A stretch of 64,000 nt of DNA from Corynebacterium uberis (GCF_020616335.1 NZ_CP085051.1:806001-870000); one strand, 5' to 3'; counted from the first letter of the stretch, positions 1-10,904 are shown. Notes: generated from the sequence alone by a model not told the origin. Translations and numbers: made by a program.

Positions 1-99
1 GGGCCTGCGTGCGGTGGTGGAGTTCTAGCCCCGCTGGCGCCTCGCTTTGAGCCGTGGCCTAGTCCTCGGGTAGAGTGTGGCGTGCGCGCAAGCGTGAGA

Positions 100-171
100 T
101 TCCCCATGGTGTAATCGGCAACACTACGGTTTTTGGTACCGTCATTCTAGGTTCGAGTCCTGGTGGGGAAG
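100..171 (+). tRNA. tRNA-Gln (anticodon TTG)
   Basis: A full cloverleaf can be drawn. The 7-bp acceptor stem pairs 100-106 with 164-170. The anticodon stem ACGGT/ACCGT (126-130 and 138-142) encloses a 7-nt loop with TTG at 133-135. The T stem CTAGG/CCTGG encloses TTCGAGT. The 3' CCA is not fully encoded. A TAGAGT -10-like hexamer lies at 71-76. The eight sense codons before a TAG at 26-28 may be the tail of a preceding plus-strand gene, but that is too short to call. Confidence 0.93.
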
Positions 172-243
172 CAATGATAGGGGGAAAGCGGCTGGTTGGG
201 GGTAGTCCAGCTCGAGGCTGAACCTGGTTAGATTCGCAGGAAC

Positions 244-559
244 ATGGGCCGTGGGAAAATGCCGTCTGCCGCGCCTGAAGGTGCACTCTTTATTGCCGGA
301 CTTCTTGCTCTTGCTCTTGGGCAGGCAATCAGGGCGGGTGTCAATAGTGCGGTAATTATTGGTGTGGTGTTCACCATCGTGGGCGCATTCGGATGCCTTT
401 ATCGCATTGTTCTTGGCGCAGCGCCCGGTCCGCGGAAGGGTATTCAGTGGGGCTGTTTCCGTGGCCATCGAACCGGATGGAATTCTCACGGGAGCACCGT
501 TGTATATCGGTTTAGCCATTGTGGTCTGCCTGTTTTTGCACCGGGGCGAAGGGCAGTGA
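244..559 (+). pseudogene. Possible frameshifted small membrane protein
   Basis: Two overlapping plus-strand frames together look like one small membrane protein. The first frame (from ATG 244) has two hydrophobic stretches, around FIAGLLALALG and VIIGVVFTIVGAF. It then turns into low-quality sequence, while the second frame carries on with LYIGLAIVVCLFL and stops at 559. A shift near 420-450 would join them. I do not recognise a family. The coding signal is weak and this may simply be non-coding spacer between the tRNA and the DCC gene. Confidence 0.25.
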
Positions 560-661
560 GAACTGCCAATAGGGTGCGCATGGTCGCGCTCTGGAGCTGT
601 ACTTGAGTCTGGGGCCTTCGCGTCAGGGGCCATTGTGTCTAAGGTAGGGGAAGTGAAGACA

Positions 662-1072
662 ATGCCGATCCCACCCTCCGGGAGTCCTCGGGTGGTGTTC
701 TACTATGACGCCACCTGCGGGCTATGCGTGCGTTCGGCACGGTGGGTCCAGGCCGTGGATCGGCGGGGACGCGTGCAGTTTCTTGCCCTGGATAGCCCCG
801 GTGCCCTAGCAGCGCTGGGAATCACACAGCAGCAGGCTCAGGCCACCGCGTGGGTGATGCGCGGCACTGAGCGGCTGCGCGGTGCCGGTGCGGTCAATGC
901 TGTATTGGATGCGCTGGTCAGTGCGCATTTTCGGGGCTTTAGCGCCATCTACCGCGTGCCTGGTATTCGTTTCCTGGAGGATCGGGCGTATCGGTGGGTG
1001 GCGGAGCATCGGCATCTATTTCCCGGTGCACGGTCGTGGTGCGATGGGCAGCGGGGAGTGTGTGCGCGATAG
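662..1072 (+). CDS. DCC-family thiol-disulfide oxidoreductase-like protein (DUF393)
   Basis: A 136-residue protein of the DUF393/DCC family, named for an N-terminal DxxCxxC motif; here it reads DATCGLC directly after a beta strand (VVFYY), as in thioredoxin-like folds. Family members are assumed to be redox proteins, but no substrate is established. ATG 662 sits about 10 nt after an AGGGGAAG stretch and starts just before the conserved strand. GTG at 635 or 653 in the same frame would add up to nine residues. It precedes the TetR gene on the same strand with a 67-bp gap that holds one copy of the dispersed 16-mer. Confidence 0.8.
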   Translation: MPIPPSGSPRVVFYYDATCGLCVRSARWVQAVDRRGRVQFLALDSPGALAALGITQQQAQATAWVMRGTERLRGAGAVNAVLDALVSAHFRGFSAIYRVPGIRFLEDRAYRWVAEHRHLFPGARSWCDGQRGVCAR

Positions 1073-1082
1073 CGTGACGGGA

Positions 1083-1098
1083 GGGGGCGTCGATAAGC
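1083..1098 (+). repeat. Dispersed 16-mer GGGGGCGTCGATAAGC, copy 1
   Basis: An exact copy of the intergenic motif discussed in the findings. It shares a 20-bp identity with the copy at 40123, including GA before and AA after the 16-mer. Confidence 0.7.
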
Positions 1099-1126
1099 AA
1101 AGATAGGACCTCCACGGTTGACCAGA

Positions 1127-1132
1127 TACCCT
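1127..1132 (+). promoter_or_regulatory. -10 hexamer TACCCT of a probable leaderless tetR start
   Basis: TACCCT is followed by 7 nt and then ATG 1140, so transcription would start at or next to the start codon. No ribosome binding site is visible. Confidence 0.5.
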
Positions 1133-1139
1133 GGTTGCC

Positions 1140-1871
1140 ATGGTGAGACAGCGGATGAGTGGGCGCGCCCGGCGTGAGCAGCTCATCGAGATCGGGCGGC
1201 AGCACTTTGCGCAGCGCGGTTTCGATGGCGCCACAGTAGAAGAGATTGCGGCCAGCGCGGGGGTGACTAAGCCGGTAGTCTATGACCATTTTGGGGGAAA
1301 AGAGGGCCTGTATGCGGTGATTGTGGATCGAGAAATGCTCCACATTGAGCAGGTGATTACCTCGGCGCTGTCGGAGGGGGGCTCGCATGAGCGTATTGAG
1401 CGGGCGGTCCTGGCGCTATTAACCTACGTCGAGGAGCGCACGGATGGGTTCCGTATTCTGGTACGGGATTCCTCGCCGCGGATGGGCTCGTCGAATGCCA
1501 CGCTGCTTAATGCGACGGTCGGCCAGGTGTCCTATATTTTGGCGGGCAAGTTTGAGGAATTTGGGCTGGACCCCACAACCGCGGTGCTCTATGGGCAGGC
1601 GTTGGTGGGAATGGTGTCCATGACGGCGCAATGGTGGCTGGATGATCGTTCCATTGACAAGCGGGAGGTGGCGCGGCACATCGTTAACCTGTGTTGGAAT
1701 GGGCTGCACCACCTGGAGATGAACCCGCATCTGTCCGATCGGGTGGTGGCGGCGCTGGATGCGCATGATGCAGAAAAGCGGGCCCAAGAAGGGCAGGTCC
1801 AGGAAGAGCAGGCCCAGGAGCCCCAGCAGGTCCACGAAGACAAGAAGATCCAGGAAGGTTTTGCACAGTAG
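1140..1871 (+). CDS. TetR-family transcriptional regulator
   Basis: A 243-residue protein with an N-terminal TetR helix-turn-helix: residues about 8-55 include [29 protein letters not shown], the usual recognition-helix pattern. The C-terminal ligand domain is not diagnostic. The last 30 residues are rich in Gln and Glu and look disordered. The stop codon overlaps the GTG start of mfd by one base, so the two are probably co-transcribed and translationally coupled. The ligand is unknown, and regulation of mfd itself is only a possibility from the context. Confidence 0.88.
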   Translation: MVRQRMSGRARREQLIEIGRQHFAQRGFDGATVEEIAASAGVTKPVVYDHFGGKEGLYAVIVDREMLHIEQVITSALSEGGSHERIERAVLALLTYVEERTDGFRILVRDSSPRMGSSNATLLNATVGQVSYILAGKFEEFGLDPTTAVLYGQALVGMVSMTAQWWLDDRSIDKREVARHIVNLCWNGLHHLEMNPHLSDRVVAALDAHDAEKRAQEGQVQEEQAQEPQQVHEDKKIQEGFAQ

Positions 1872-4800
1872 TGTCTAGTAATTCGGCCCCCATGCTCGCG
1901 GGGCTGCTCAAGGTTGCGGCGACGGACCCCAAGCTCAAGGGCTTGGTCACGCACGTCGGGGAGCCGACGCTGCACCTGACCGGCATTGATCAGGCGCGCT
2001 CGTGGGCGCTGGGCACGCTCAGCCACCACGCCCCGGTGCTGGTGGTCACGGCGACGGGGCGGGAGGCAGAAGACCTCACCGCGGAGCTGCGTGCCATGAT
2101 CGGGGACAAGGTGGCGTGGTTTCCGTCCTGGGAGACGCTGCCGCATGAGCGGCTGAGCCCCGGGGTGGATATTGTGGGCCGGCGCGCGGAGGTGCTGGGC
2201 AACCTGGAGAAATATTCTGTGGTGGTCACAGCAGCGCGCGGCGTGTGCCAGCCGGTGATTGCGCAGGTTGCCGGCCGCGATCCGGTGGTGCTGCGGGAGG
2301 GCCAGGACCACCCGCTCGAGGAGGTCACCGAGCAGCTGGTTTTCCGCGCCTATGAGCGGGTGGACATGGTTGCTCGCCGGGGCCAGTTTGCGGTGCGCGG
2401 CGGCATCCTGGATGTGTTTCCTACCACGGCCGCCTACCCGGTGCGCGTGGAGTTTTGGGGCGATGAGGTCACGGAGATCCGCCAGTTTTCCGTGGCTGAC
2501 CAGCGCACGATCACAGATGTGGACCCGATTTCGCAGGTTGCGGCCTACCCCGCGCGCGAGCTGCCCATCACCCCGCAGGTGGCGGCGCGTGCCGAGGAGC
2601 TGGCGCGCCGTCACCCGGGCAACCCGACGCTGGTGGAGCTGCTGTCCAAGCTCGCCGCGGGCACTCCAGCCGACGGTATGGAGGCGCTCATCCCGGCGCT
2701 TATCGACGCCCCCCTGGTCACCCTCCCACAGCTCATGGACCCCGCCACCCACGTGGTGCTGGTGGCCCCGGAAAAGATTCGCCGCCGCATCACGGACCTG
2801 ATTGCCACCGACCAGGAATTCCTAGAGGCCGGGTGGGAGGCCGCAGCGATGGGTGCCGATGGCCCCCTGGCCGTGGAGGGCCTGGACCTGTCCGCCTCCA
2901 CGTACCGGTCCCTCGATGAGCTTGAAGATGACGCCCGCGACCGCAGGCTACCGTGGTGGACCTTTTCCCCGCCAGGGATGCTCGAGGGCGCGGAATCTGA
3001 CACCCTGCCGCTGGAGTTTGAGCCCGGCCCCACCCCGCGCGGCGACCTGCCGGCCATCGAGGAAATGATGGCGCTGCTGCTCGCCCACACCAATTCCGGG
3101 GGGCGGGCAGCGTTTATCACCCCCACCCACGGTGCGGTCAAACGCATGGTGGACCGCTTTGGGGAGAAGGGCATCCGGGTCCACGTGGCGGAGCCGGGCT
3201 GGCAGCCCAACCCCGGCGAGGTGACCATCTACCAGGCGCTCAGCCACGCCGGACTGGTCTTCCCCAAGGTGCGCAAGCACCGGGATGCCCAGGCGTTGCC
3301 GCTGGTCGTGGTCACGGAGACGGACCTGACCGGCAACAGGGTGGGCGATATCGCCGGTGCAAAGCGCCGGCCTGCCCGGCGCCGCAACCGGGTGGATCCG
3401 CTCGCCCTCAAGCAGGGCGACTTTGTGGTCCATGAGACCCACGGCATCGGCCGCTTCCTCAAGATGGCCGAACGCACGATTCAGGCCGGGGACGAGACCT
3501 CGCGGCGCGAGTACATCGTGCTGGAGTACGCGGCGTCGAAACGCGGACAACCCGCCGACCAACTGTGGGTGCCCATGGACTCGCTGGACATGCTGAGCAA
3601 GTACAGCGGCGGCGAGGCGCCCACCCTGTCCAAGATGGGCGGGTCCGATTGGAAGAACACCAAGCGCAAGGCCCGCGCCGCGGTGCGGGAGATCGCCGGC
3701 GAGCTGGTCCAGCTCTACGCCAAGCGCCAATCCGCGCCCGGGCACGCCTTCGCGCCGGATTCGCCGTGGCAGCGCGAGATGGAAGACAACTTCCCCTACG
3801 TGGAAACGGAAGACCAAATGGCGGCCATCGATGCCGTCAAGGAGGACATGGAAAAGCCCACGCCCATGGACCGGGTCATCGTCGGCGACGTGGGCTACGG
3901 CAAAACCGAGGTGGCCGTGCGCGCCGCGTTCAAGGCGGTGCAGGATGGCCGTCAAGTTGCCGTGCTCGTGCCCACCACGCTGCTGGCCCAGCAACACCTG
4001 GCTACCTTTGAAGAGCGCATGGCGGGCTTCCCGGTAACCATCAGGGGCCTGTCGCGGTTTACCTCCACGCGGGAATCCAAGGAGATCCTGCGCGGGCTTG
4101 CCGATGGCTCCGTGGACATCGTCGTAGGCACCCACCGCCTGCTGCAAACCGGCGTGAACTGGAAGAACCTGGGGCTCATCGTCGTCGATGAGGAGCAGCG
4201 CTTCGGCGTAGAACACAAGGAACACATCAAGGCGCTGCGCAGCCACGTCGACGTGCTGACCATGTCCGCCACCCCCATCCCGCGCACCCTGGAGATGTCC
4301 ATGTCCGGGATCCGGGAGATGTCCACCATCCTCACCCCGCCGGAAGACCGCCACCCGGTGCTCACCTACGTGGGACCGCAGGAAGAACAACAGGTTGCCG
4401 CGGCGATTCGCCGCGAACTGCTGCGCGACGGGCAGACGTTTGTCATCCACAACCGGGTGCGTGACATCGATAAACGCGCCCGCGAACTGCGCGACCTCGT
4501 GCCCGAAGCCCGCATCGTCGTCGCCCACGGGCAAATGAGCGAAGAAATCCTCGAACGCACCGTCCAAGGCTTCTGGGACCGCGACTTCGACGTCCTAGTG
4601 TGCACCACCATCGTGGAAACCGGCCTGGACATCGCCAACGCCAACACACTGATCGTGGAAGGCGCCCACCACATGGGGCTGTCCCAACTCCACCAGCTGC
4701 GTGGCCGCGTAGGGCGCTCCCGCGAACGCGGCTACGCCTACTTCCTCTACCCCAAGGGCACCACACTGACCGAAAACTCCTACGACCGGCTAGCCACCAT

Positions 4801-5542
4801 CGCCCAAAACAACGACCTCGGCGCCGGCATGGCCGTAGCCATGAAAGACCTGGAAATGCGCGGCGCCGGCAACGTCCTGGGCGCCGAACAATCCGGCCAC
4901 ATCGCCGGTGTGGGCTTTGACCTCTACATGCGGCTCGTCGGCGAGGCCGTAGACACCTTCCGCGCACTAGCCCGCGGCGAGGTCCTCGACGCCACCGACT
5001 CCGGGCCCCGCGAAGTACGCATCGACCTGCCCGTGGACGCCCACATCCCGGAGTCCTACATCAACTCCGAACGCCTCCGCCTGGAGGTCTACCGCAAACT
5101 CGCCGCCGCTGGCGATGAGACGGATCTGCAGCTGGCGGTCGAAGAAATGGAAGACCGCTACGGCCCCATCCCCGTCGAGGTCACCCGTCTGCTCGCCGTT
5201 GCCCGCCTGCGCAACCAGGCGCGCGCCGCCGGCGTGACGGACATCGGCGTCCAAGGCACCCGCATCAAGGTCCACCCCGTCGCACTGCCGGACTCCAAGC
5301 AGGTGCGCCTCAAGCGCCTGTACCCGGGCTCAAACTACCGGGCAGCGGCGCAGGCCATCCAGCTGAACTTCCCCAAGGCCGGACGCAACGTCACCGACCC
5401 GAAGCTGCGTGACGAGGACCTCCTCCAATGGGCCGCCGACTTCCTCACCGCGCTTCTCGACGCCCCCGCCACCACCGTCCGCGGCCCCCACGCCACCCCG
5501 GCCCACAAGGGTGGCCCCGCGGTGGTTTCTGTGTCCGAGTAA
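1871..5542 (+). CDS. mfd: Transcription-repair coupling factor Mfd
   Basis: At 1223 residues this matches full-length Mfd, the ATP-dependent translocase that removes RNA polymerase stalled at DNA lesions and recruits UvrA. The order is an N-terminal UvrB-like module ([11 protein letters not shown] region), then the RNA polymerase interaction domain ([14 protein letters not shown]), then the RecG-like motor with Walker A ([11 protein letters not shown], about residue 671), the DEEQ box ([10 protein letters not shown]), the SAT motif (MSATPIPRT), motif VI (QLRGRVGRS) and the TRCF domain. The GTG start overlaps the preceding tetR stop. The gene is followed by the two palindromic elements at 5640 and 5849, which could act as transcription ends. 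Confidence 0.97.
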   Translation: MSSNSAPMLAGLLKVAATDPKLKGLVTHVGEPTLHLTGIDQARSWALGTLSHHAPVLVVTATGREAEDLTAELRAMIGDKVAWFPSWETLPHERLSPGVDIVGRRAEVLGNLEKYSVVVTAARGVCQPVIAQVAGRDPVVLREGQDHPLEEVTEQLVFRAYERVDMVARRGQFAVRGGILDVFPTTAAYPVRVEFWGDEVTEIRQFSVADQRTITDVDPISQVAAYPARELPITPQVAARAEELARRHPGNPTLVELLSKLAAGTPADGMEALIPALIDAPLVTLPQLMDPATHVVLVAPEKIRRRITDLIATDQEFLEAGWEAAAMGADGPLAVEGLDLSASTYRSLDELEDDARDRRLPWWTFSPPGMLEGAESDTLPLEFEPGPTPRGDLPAIEEMMALLLAHTNSGGRAAFITPTHGAVKRMVDRFGEKGIRVHVAEPGWQPNPGEVTIYQALSHAGLVFPKVRKHRDAQALPLVVVTETDLTGNRVGDIAGAKRRPARRRNRVDPLALKQGDFVVHETHGIGRFLKMAERTIQAGDETSRREYIVLEYAASKRGQPADQLWVPMDSLDMLSKYSGGEAPTLSKMGGSDWKNTKRKARAAVREIAGELVQLYAKRQSAPGHAFAPDSPWQREMEDNFPYVETEDQMAAIDAVKEDMEKPTPMDRVIVGDVGYGKTEVAVRAAFKAVQDGRQVAVLVPTTLLAQQHLATFEERMAGFPVTIRGLSRFTSTRESKEILRGLADGSVDIVVGTHRLLQTGVNWKNLGLIVVDEEQRFGVEHKEHIKALRSHVDVLTMSATPIPRTLEMSMSGIREMSTILTPPEDRHPVLTYVGPQEEQQVAAAIRRELLRDGQTFVIHNRVRDIDKRARELRDLVPEARIVVAHGQMSEEILERTVQGFWDRDFDVLVCTTIVETGLDIANANTLIVEGAHHMGLSQLHQLRGRVGRSRERGYAYFLYPKGTTLTENSYDRLATIAQNNDLGAGMAVAMKDLEMRGAGNVLGAEQSGHIAGVGFDLYMRLVGEAVDTFRALARGEVLDATDSGPREVRIDLPVDAHIPESYINSERLRLEVYRKLAAAGDETDLQLAVEEMEDRYGPIPVEVTRLLAVARLRNQARAAGVTDIGVQGTRIKVHPVALPDSKQVRLKRLYPGSNYRAAAQAIQLNFPKAGRNVTDPKLRDEDLLQWAADFLTALLDAPATTVRGPHATPAHKGGPAVVSVSE

Positions 5543-5639
5543 AGGGCGCCGGCCTGCGCGGGTGAGCTCGTGCGCAGGGTGGCCTTTCGGGGAACGCTGC
5601 GCGGCGTGGCCTTTCGCGGGGCCCTGCGTGGGTACGTTT

Positions 5640-5746
5640 TGCACTGTGTGACTGGTGGGGTTGACAGAGTGCGTAAATCACCCCCGAAAACGCGTCTTTT
5701 TACCCCCGAAAGCGCATTTGCCTAGTCACATCAGTCACACGGTGCA
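5640..5746. repeat. Palindromic element, copy 1
   Basis: About 107 bp bounded by 18-bp inverted arms (5640-5657 and 5729-5746) that differ at two positions. The interior carries two near copies of ACCCCCGAAAACGC. Similarity to copy 2 extends beyond the arms on both sides, including a GTCGACGCCCCC stretch on the right. It lies between the convergent mfd and transporter genes. Confidence 0.85.
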
Positions 5747-5784
5747 TGGGGCAGGGGTTGCAGGGTTCCGCGCCGTCCCCCCCC

Positions 5785-5800
5785 GCTTGTCGACGCCCCC
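5785..5800 (-). repeat. Dispersed 16-mer, one mismatch (GCTTGTCGACGCCCCC)
   Basis: A copy of the intergenic motif on the right side of palindromic element 1. It reads in the opposite orientation to the copy at 1083. Confidence 0.55.
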
Positions 5801-5848
5801 GTTGCCATCGTTCGCGTGCTCCTGCGCCGCCCCTGCGCGGGTGCGTTT

Positions 5849-5955
5849 TGCACCGTGTGACTGGTGGGGTTTACGGAGTGCGCAAATCACCCCCGAAAAC
5901 GCGCTTTTTTACCCCCGAAAACGCACTTGCCTAGTCACACCAGTCACACGGTGCA
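5849..5955. repeat. Palindromic element, copy 2
   Basis: Perfect 18-bp inverted arms (TGCACCGTGTGACTGGTG at 5849-5866 and its exact complement at 5938-5955). Outside the left arm GTGCGTTTT (5841-5849) pairs with AAAACGCAC (5919-5927), so the structure is nested. The 14-mer ACCCCCGAAAACGC is repeated at 5889 and 5911 with a T6 run between. It starts 209 bp after copy 1. Confidence 0.88.
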
Positions 5956-6011
5956 TGGGGAGGGTGCATGGGGGTATGCGCCTGGGGGTCCCGCGCCCCG
6001 CGCCGTCCCCC

Positions 6012-6027
6012 GCTTGCCGACGCCCCC
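6012..6027 (-). repeat. Dispersed 16-mer, two mismatches (GCTTGCCGACGCCCCC)
   Basis: A copy of the intergenic motif to the right of palindromic element 2, just past the 3' end of the transporter gene. Confidence 0.45.
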
Positions 6028-6042
6028 CGCGCGCCGCCGGTG

Positions 6043-7527
6043 CTAGAGCGTCAGGGATCCGGTGGTTAGGCCCCACAGCCCCACGGCGGCGCCCACGAGG
6101 ACGAGCGCGACCACGCACCATTCGAAGGCGTTGAAGATCTGGCCGCCGCCGCGGCGGCGGGTCCACACGTAGGGGATGAGTCCCGGCACGATTGCTAAGA
6201 GCCCAAACAGCACGTACTTCGGGTCGGCGGCGTAGAAGAGCCACAGCGAGTAGATGAAGGCGACCGCGCCGACGAGGAGGTGGCGGTGGTTGTCGCGGCG
6301 GGGGATGTCTGGGCCGGAGAGGTTGAATCGGGTGCCGGCGTGGGGGTGGGTTACTCCGCGTCCGCGGACGGCCAGGAGTACCAGGTAGAGCGCGGAGAAG
6401 AGGTAGGGCACCAGGTAGAGCACGGTGGCTAGCTGCACCATGGAGGCGTAGGTGGTCTCGTTGAGGAAGAACACGATGATGAACAGCTGGATGACCAGGG
6501 TGGAGATCAGCTGTGCCATCCAGGGGGAGCCGGCGCGGTTGACGGAGCGCAGGCGGGCGGGCAGGAGGCCGTCGTGGGCCATCATCATGAGTGGTTCGGC
6601 GCAGAGCATTTGCCAGGAGACGTAGGCGCCGAGGACGGAGAGGCACAGGCCTGCGGAGATGAGTGCTGCGCCCCAGGGGCCGACGACGACTTCCAGCACG
6701 GAGGCCATGGAGTTATCGGGCAGTGCGGCGAGTTCTGCCTGGCTGAGCACGCCGAAGGAGAGCGTGGAGACGCAGACGAGGAGCGCGAGGACGCTTAAGA
6801 AGCCGATGACGGTGGCGCGGCCGACGTCGGAACGCGATCGGGATTGCCGGGAGTAGACGGAGGCGCCTTCGACGCCGATGAACACCCAGACGGTAAACAG
6901 CATCATGCCTTGGATCTGTTCAAAAACGGTGGCCTCGGATGCTGTTCCCCAGAAGTCGAAGGTGAAACGGTCCCAGGAGAATCCGATGAATGCGGTGAGC
7001 AGGATGAAGGCAAAAATGGGGAGCAGTTTTGCCACGGTGGTCACGGCGTTGAGTACAGCGGCTTGCCGGACTCCTTTTGCCAAAATGGCGAAGATGACCC
7101 AGGTCAGGATCGATACGCTCAGGGCGGAGGTGAGGCGGTGTTCTTCGGAAAATACCGGCACGTAGTGGCCGAGGGTGGAGAAGAACAGTGTGGCGTATCC
7201 CACTTGGGCGATAACTGATCCGAGCCAGTAGCCCCAGCCGGAGGCGAACCCGATGAAGTCGCCGAGCCCTGCGCGCGCGTAGGCGTAGACGCCGGAGTCG
7301 AGGTGGGGTTTGCGTCGAGCCAGGATGTGGAACACAAACGCCACGGAGAGCATTCCTACGCCTGCAATGACCCAGCTGATGAGCATGGCGCCGGGGGCGG
7401 CGACGGAGGCGATGTTTTGGGGGAGGGAGAAGATTCCGGCTCCCACGGTGGAGCCGATGATCAAGGCGACGAGCGTCCACATGGGGACGGAACGCTGGCT
7501 GGCGCCTGGCTGGGGTTGGTCATTCAC
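6043..7527 (-). CDS. APC-family basic amino acid antiporter/permease
   Basis: A 494-residue integral membrane protein with the opening of the APC superfamily (MWTLVALIIGSTVGAGIFS). It has about 12-13 hydrophobic segments, as in the basic amino acid/polyamine antiporter branch that includes arginine-ornithine exchangers. The substrate is an inference from family resemblance. The chosen start is GTG 7527, which lies 7 nt after a TAAGTT hexamer on the minus strand and places 15 residues before the first membrane segment. The in-frame extension further upstream is low-quality sequence. It is convergent with mfd, separated by the two palindromic elements, and has no partner enzyme gene next to it. 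Confidence 0.85.
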   Translation of the reverse strand: MNDQPQPGASQRSVPMWTLVALIIGSTVGAGIFSLPQNIASVAAPGAMLISWVIAGVGMLSVAFVFHILARRKPHLDSGVYAYARAGLGDFIGFASGWGYWLGSVIAQVGYATLFFSTLGHYVPVFSEEHRLTSALSVSILTWVIFAILAKGVRQAAVLNAVTTVAKLLPIFAFILLTAFIGFSWDRFTFDFWGTASEATVFEQIQGMMLFTVWVFIGVEGASVYSRQSRSRSDVGRATVIGFLSVLALLVCVSTLSFGVLSQAELAALPDNSMASVLEVVVGPWGAALISAGLCLSVLGAYVSWQMLCAEPLMMMAHDGLLPARLRSVNRAGSPWMAQLISTLVIQLFIIVFFLNETTYASMVQLATVLYLVPYLFSALYLVLLAVRGRGVTHPHAGTRFNLSGPDIPRRDNHRHLLVGAVAFIYSLWLFYAADPKYVLFGLLAIVPGLIPYVWTRRRGGGQIFNAFEWCVVALVLVGAAVGLWGLTTGSLTL

Positions 7528-7648
7528 CTGGATAAACTTATCGGATAGTGGTGGGGGGATTAAAAGTGGGGGGTGACGAGTACACGGAATGTGGCCTAAT
7601 CTGGTGATGTACTTTGTGCATTCACGATTTTTGCTGAAAGGACACCCC

Positions 7649-7888
7649 ATGGGTTTGTTTGATGAGGCCAAGAAGAAGGCCGGCGAGTTCCTCGGTTCTG
7701 ATGCTGGGGAGCGCAAGAGCGATGAGTTCCTGGATAAGGCTGCCGATTTTGCCAAGTCCAAGCTGGGCGAGGATAAGGCCGGCATGATTGACAAGGCTCG
7801 TGATGCAGCTGATGAGCGCATTGGCGGTGGAGATCCGGAGCCGCAGGAAGAAGGGGAAGCTCCCGCCGAGGAGGCTCCGGAGCAGTAG
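7649..7888 (+). CDS. Rv0909/MT0933-like antitoxin family protein
   Basis: A 79-residue soluble, highly charged protein beginning MGLFDEAKKKAGEFLGS. It has helical repeats (DKAADFAKSK, DKARDAADERIGG) and an acidic tail rich in Glu, Pro and Ala. This pattern matches the small actinobacterial family annotated as MT0933-like antitoxins. ATG 7649 follows an AAAGGA ribosome binding site by 5 nt. No toxin gene is adjacent, so the label is a family name rather than a demonstrated role. mazG begins 17 bp downstream. Confidence 0.72.
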   Translation: MGLFDEAKKKAGEFLGSDAGERKSDEFLDKAADFAKSKLGEDKAGMIDKARDAADERIGGGDPEPQEEGEAPAEEAPEQ

Positions 7889-7892
7889 GCAC

Positions 7893-7898
7893 TAACGT
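7893..7898 (+). promoter_or_regulatory. -10 hexamer TAACGT for leaderless mazG
   Basis: TAACGT is followed by exactly 7 nt and then ATG 7906. No ribosome binding site is seen. Confidence 0.5.
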
Positions 7899-7905
7899 CG
7901 GTGCC

Positions 7906-8562
7906 ATGACTGTTGTGCTTCTCGACGCCCGCTGGCCCGACCTCGTGCCTCTTGCCGCATTGCAGGCACGCTTGCCCGCTCCCGTCACCGCCACTGCGGA
8001 GGTGCCGGAGCGGGTTGTTTCGTTTCTCGCGGCGCGCGCCGACCGTCACGGTGAGCACGGTGAGCAGGGTGAGCACGGTGAGCACGGTGAGCACGGTGAG
8101 CAGGGGGGCGTCGGCACGCTGGTGACCTGTGATGCCACGCATCCGCGCTGTGCGCAGGAGACGGTGATGGCGGCGGCGAGCGTGGCGGATCCGGTGGCGC
8201 AGGCGTGCACGGTGATGGCGGCGGCGCGGCGTCGGGGGCAGTGGGAGGCCCGACAGACTCATGCCAGCTTGTTGCCGTATTTGGCGGAGGAGGCTGGCGA
8301 GTTTGCGCAGGCGGTGCGGGCGGGGGAGTCGGAGGAGCGGCTGCGCTCGGAGCTGGCGGATGTGTTGTTGCAGGTGCTTTTTCACGCGTGCCTTGCGCAG
8401 GAGCGGGGCGCGTTCGGGTTTGCTGAGGTGGCGCAGGCTTTTGTAGACAAAATGCGCTCCCGCGCCCCGTACCTTTTCGATGGTTCTTCGGGCGTGGTGG
8501 ATGAGGAGGAGCAGCAGCGCGCGTGGCAGGCGGGTAAGGATCGTGAGGCGCGCGAGGTGTGA
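7906..8562 (+). CDS. mazG: MazG-family nucleoside triphosphate pyrophosphohydrolase
   Basis: A 218-residue protein. The C-terminal half carries the MazG fold signature (YLAEEAGEFAQAVRAG, then RSELADVLLQVLFH), whose acidic residues bind magnesium and hydrolyse nucleoside triphosphates to monophosphates, for housecleaning and the stringent response. The N-terminal part (about 90 residues) is weakly conserved and is split from the catalytic part by a low-complexity stretch of six HGE/QGE units. These are encoded by a 9-bp tandem repeat at 8047-8103. The neighbours (mfd before, eno after) match the usual corynebacterial order. Confidence 0.9.
   Translation: MTVVLLDARWPDLVPLAALQARLPAPVTATAEVPERVVSFLAARADRHGEHGEQGEHGEHGEHGEQGGVGTLVTCDATHPRCAQETVMAAASVADPVAQACTVMAAARRRGQWEARQTHASLLPYLAEEAGEFAQAVRAGESEERLRSELADVLLQVLFHACLAQERGAFGFAEVAQAFVDKMRSRAPYLFDGSSGVVDEEEQQRAWQAGKDREAREV
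8047..8103 (+). repeat. 9-bp tandem repeat inside mazG
   Basis: Six in-frame units of CACGGTGAG (one with CAG in place of CAC) followed by a partial unit encode a His-Gly-Glu run. The unit length keeps the frame whatever the copy number. Confidence 0.92.
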
Positions 8563-8586
8563 CTTCGGGTGGGCGGGGTCGCCGGG

Positions 8587-8592
8587 TAGGAT
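8587..8592 (+). promoter_or_regulatory. -10 hexamer TAGGAT for the transglycosylase gene
   Basis: TAGGAT lies 8 nt before ATG 8601, consistent with leaderless transcription. Confidence 0.5.
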
Positions 8593-8600
8593 CGGGCGCC

Positions 8601-9401
8601 ATGAGTTTTTCGGAACAGGCCTCGCTTCCTCGCCGCGCAGCTGGGTGCGGCTGCGGTGTGCTCGTTGCCCTGTTCCTGGTGATTTCGCTGGTCGGGTGGG
8701 CGGTCACGTCGCTGGGTGGGGGTAACCCGGTGCGACGTTTGGAGCCGATTCCGGATTCGGTTCCGCCGGCTGCGGGCGATCCGGTGGCGCCGATTGATAT
8801 CAACGCGCCGGGCCGGACTGCGGATCAGTTGGTGGCGTGGGCGCAGCCGTTGTCCCAGGCCACGGGGATTCCTGCGCCGGCGTTGCGGGCGTATGGCAAC
8901 GCGGCGCTTATTGCTCAGCAGTCGTGGCCGCAGTGCCACCTAGCGTGGACCACGTTGGCGGGGTTGGCGTGGGTGGAAACTAAGCATGGCCATTATTCGG
9001 GGAAGCTTTTTGAGCCCTCTCATATTGATGAGGCTGGGGTGGTCACGCCCCCGATCATCGGGATCACGCTGGATGGCTCGCCAGGGGTTGCGGAGATCCC
9101 GGACACGGATGGTGGGGCTCTTGATGGTGATCCGGTTTATGACCGCGCCGTGGGTCCGCTGCAGTTCATCCCGGAATCGTGGGAGCGCTATGGCCGGGAT
9201 GCCAACGGCGATGGGGTGGCGGATCCGCACCAGATTGACGATGCCGCCTTGGGCGCGGCGAATCTGTTGTGCGATGGGCGGGACCTGTCGGTGCCGGAAG
9301 AGTGGGTGTCGGCGATTAATTCCTACAACATGTCCGGCCAGTATTTGATCAAGGTGCGCGACGCGGCGAACTCCTATGCGCTGCGTCAACCTGCACCTTA
9401 A
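8601..9401 (+). CDS. Secreted lytic transglycosylase-like protein (MltB/SLT type)
   Basis: A 266-residue protein with an N-terminal membrane anchor or signal segment (CGVLVALFLVISLVGWAV). The catalytic domain is of the membrane-bound lytic murein transglycosylase B type: LAGLAWVETKHGHYSG includes the likely catalytic Glu, and GPLQFIPESWERYGRDANGDG is the conserved substrate groove segment. It should act on peptidoglycan outside the membrane. An orthologue sits just before eno in other corynebacteria, which supports the call. The start at ATG 8601 is preferred over the in-frame GTG at 8559, which overlaps the mazG stop, because it gives a normal signal sequence. Confidence 0.88.
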   Translation: MSFSEQASLPRRAAGCGCGVLVALFLVISLVGWAVTSLGGGNPVRRLEPIPDSVPPAAGDPVAPIDINAPGRTADQLVAWAQPLSQATGIPAPALRAYGNAALIAQQSWPQCHLAWTTLAGLAWVETKHGHYSGKLFEPSHIDEAGVVTPPIIGITLDGSPGVAEIPDTDGGALDGDPVYDRAVGPLQFIPESWERYGRDANGDGVADPHQIDDAALGAANLLCDGRDLSVPEEWVSAINSYNMSGQYLIKVRDAANSYALRQPAP

Positions 9402-9413
9402 GGGTGTTTTTCC

Positions 9414-9428
9414 GCTTATCGACGCCCC
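9414..9428 (-). repeat. Dispersed motif GCTTATCGACGCCCC
   Basis: Fifteen bases identical to the motif, immediately downstream of the transglycosylase stop codon. Confidence 0.6.
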
Positions 9429-9575
9429 GTCGGTGCGCCTCCCCACGTTGCGTTCGGACACATTCGGGCACGGTCGGGCACCCACGCGGGCAAGTTTTCT
9501 GCAATAATCGGGGGAAGGGAGTCGCTCCGGATGGCGCGCACTCCATCGAAGCAACTGCTTACTAGCTGGCAATAG

Positions 9576-10862
<1,287 letters not shown>

Positions 10863-10904
10863 GATCACCTCCGCGCTCACCACTTGGTCAGCGCCCTAGA
10901 CCAG

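Noticed and set aside
1589..5275. Long minus-strand frames opposite mfd (for example 1589-2752 and 2948-4567)
   Set aside because: They lie fully opposite a complete mfd gene, have composition typical of antisense frames in GC-rich DNA and show no family motifs.
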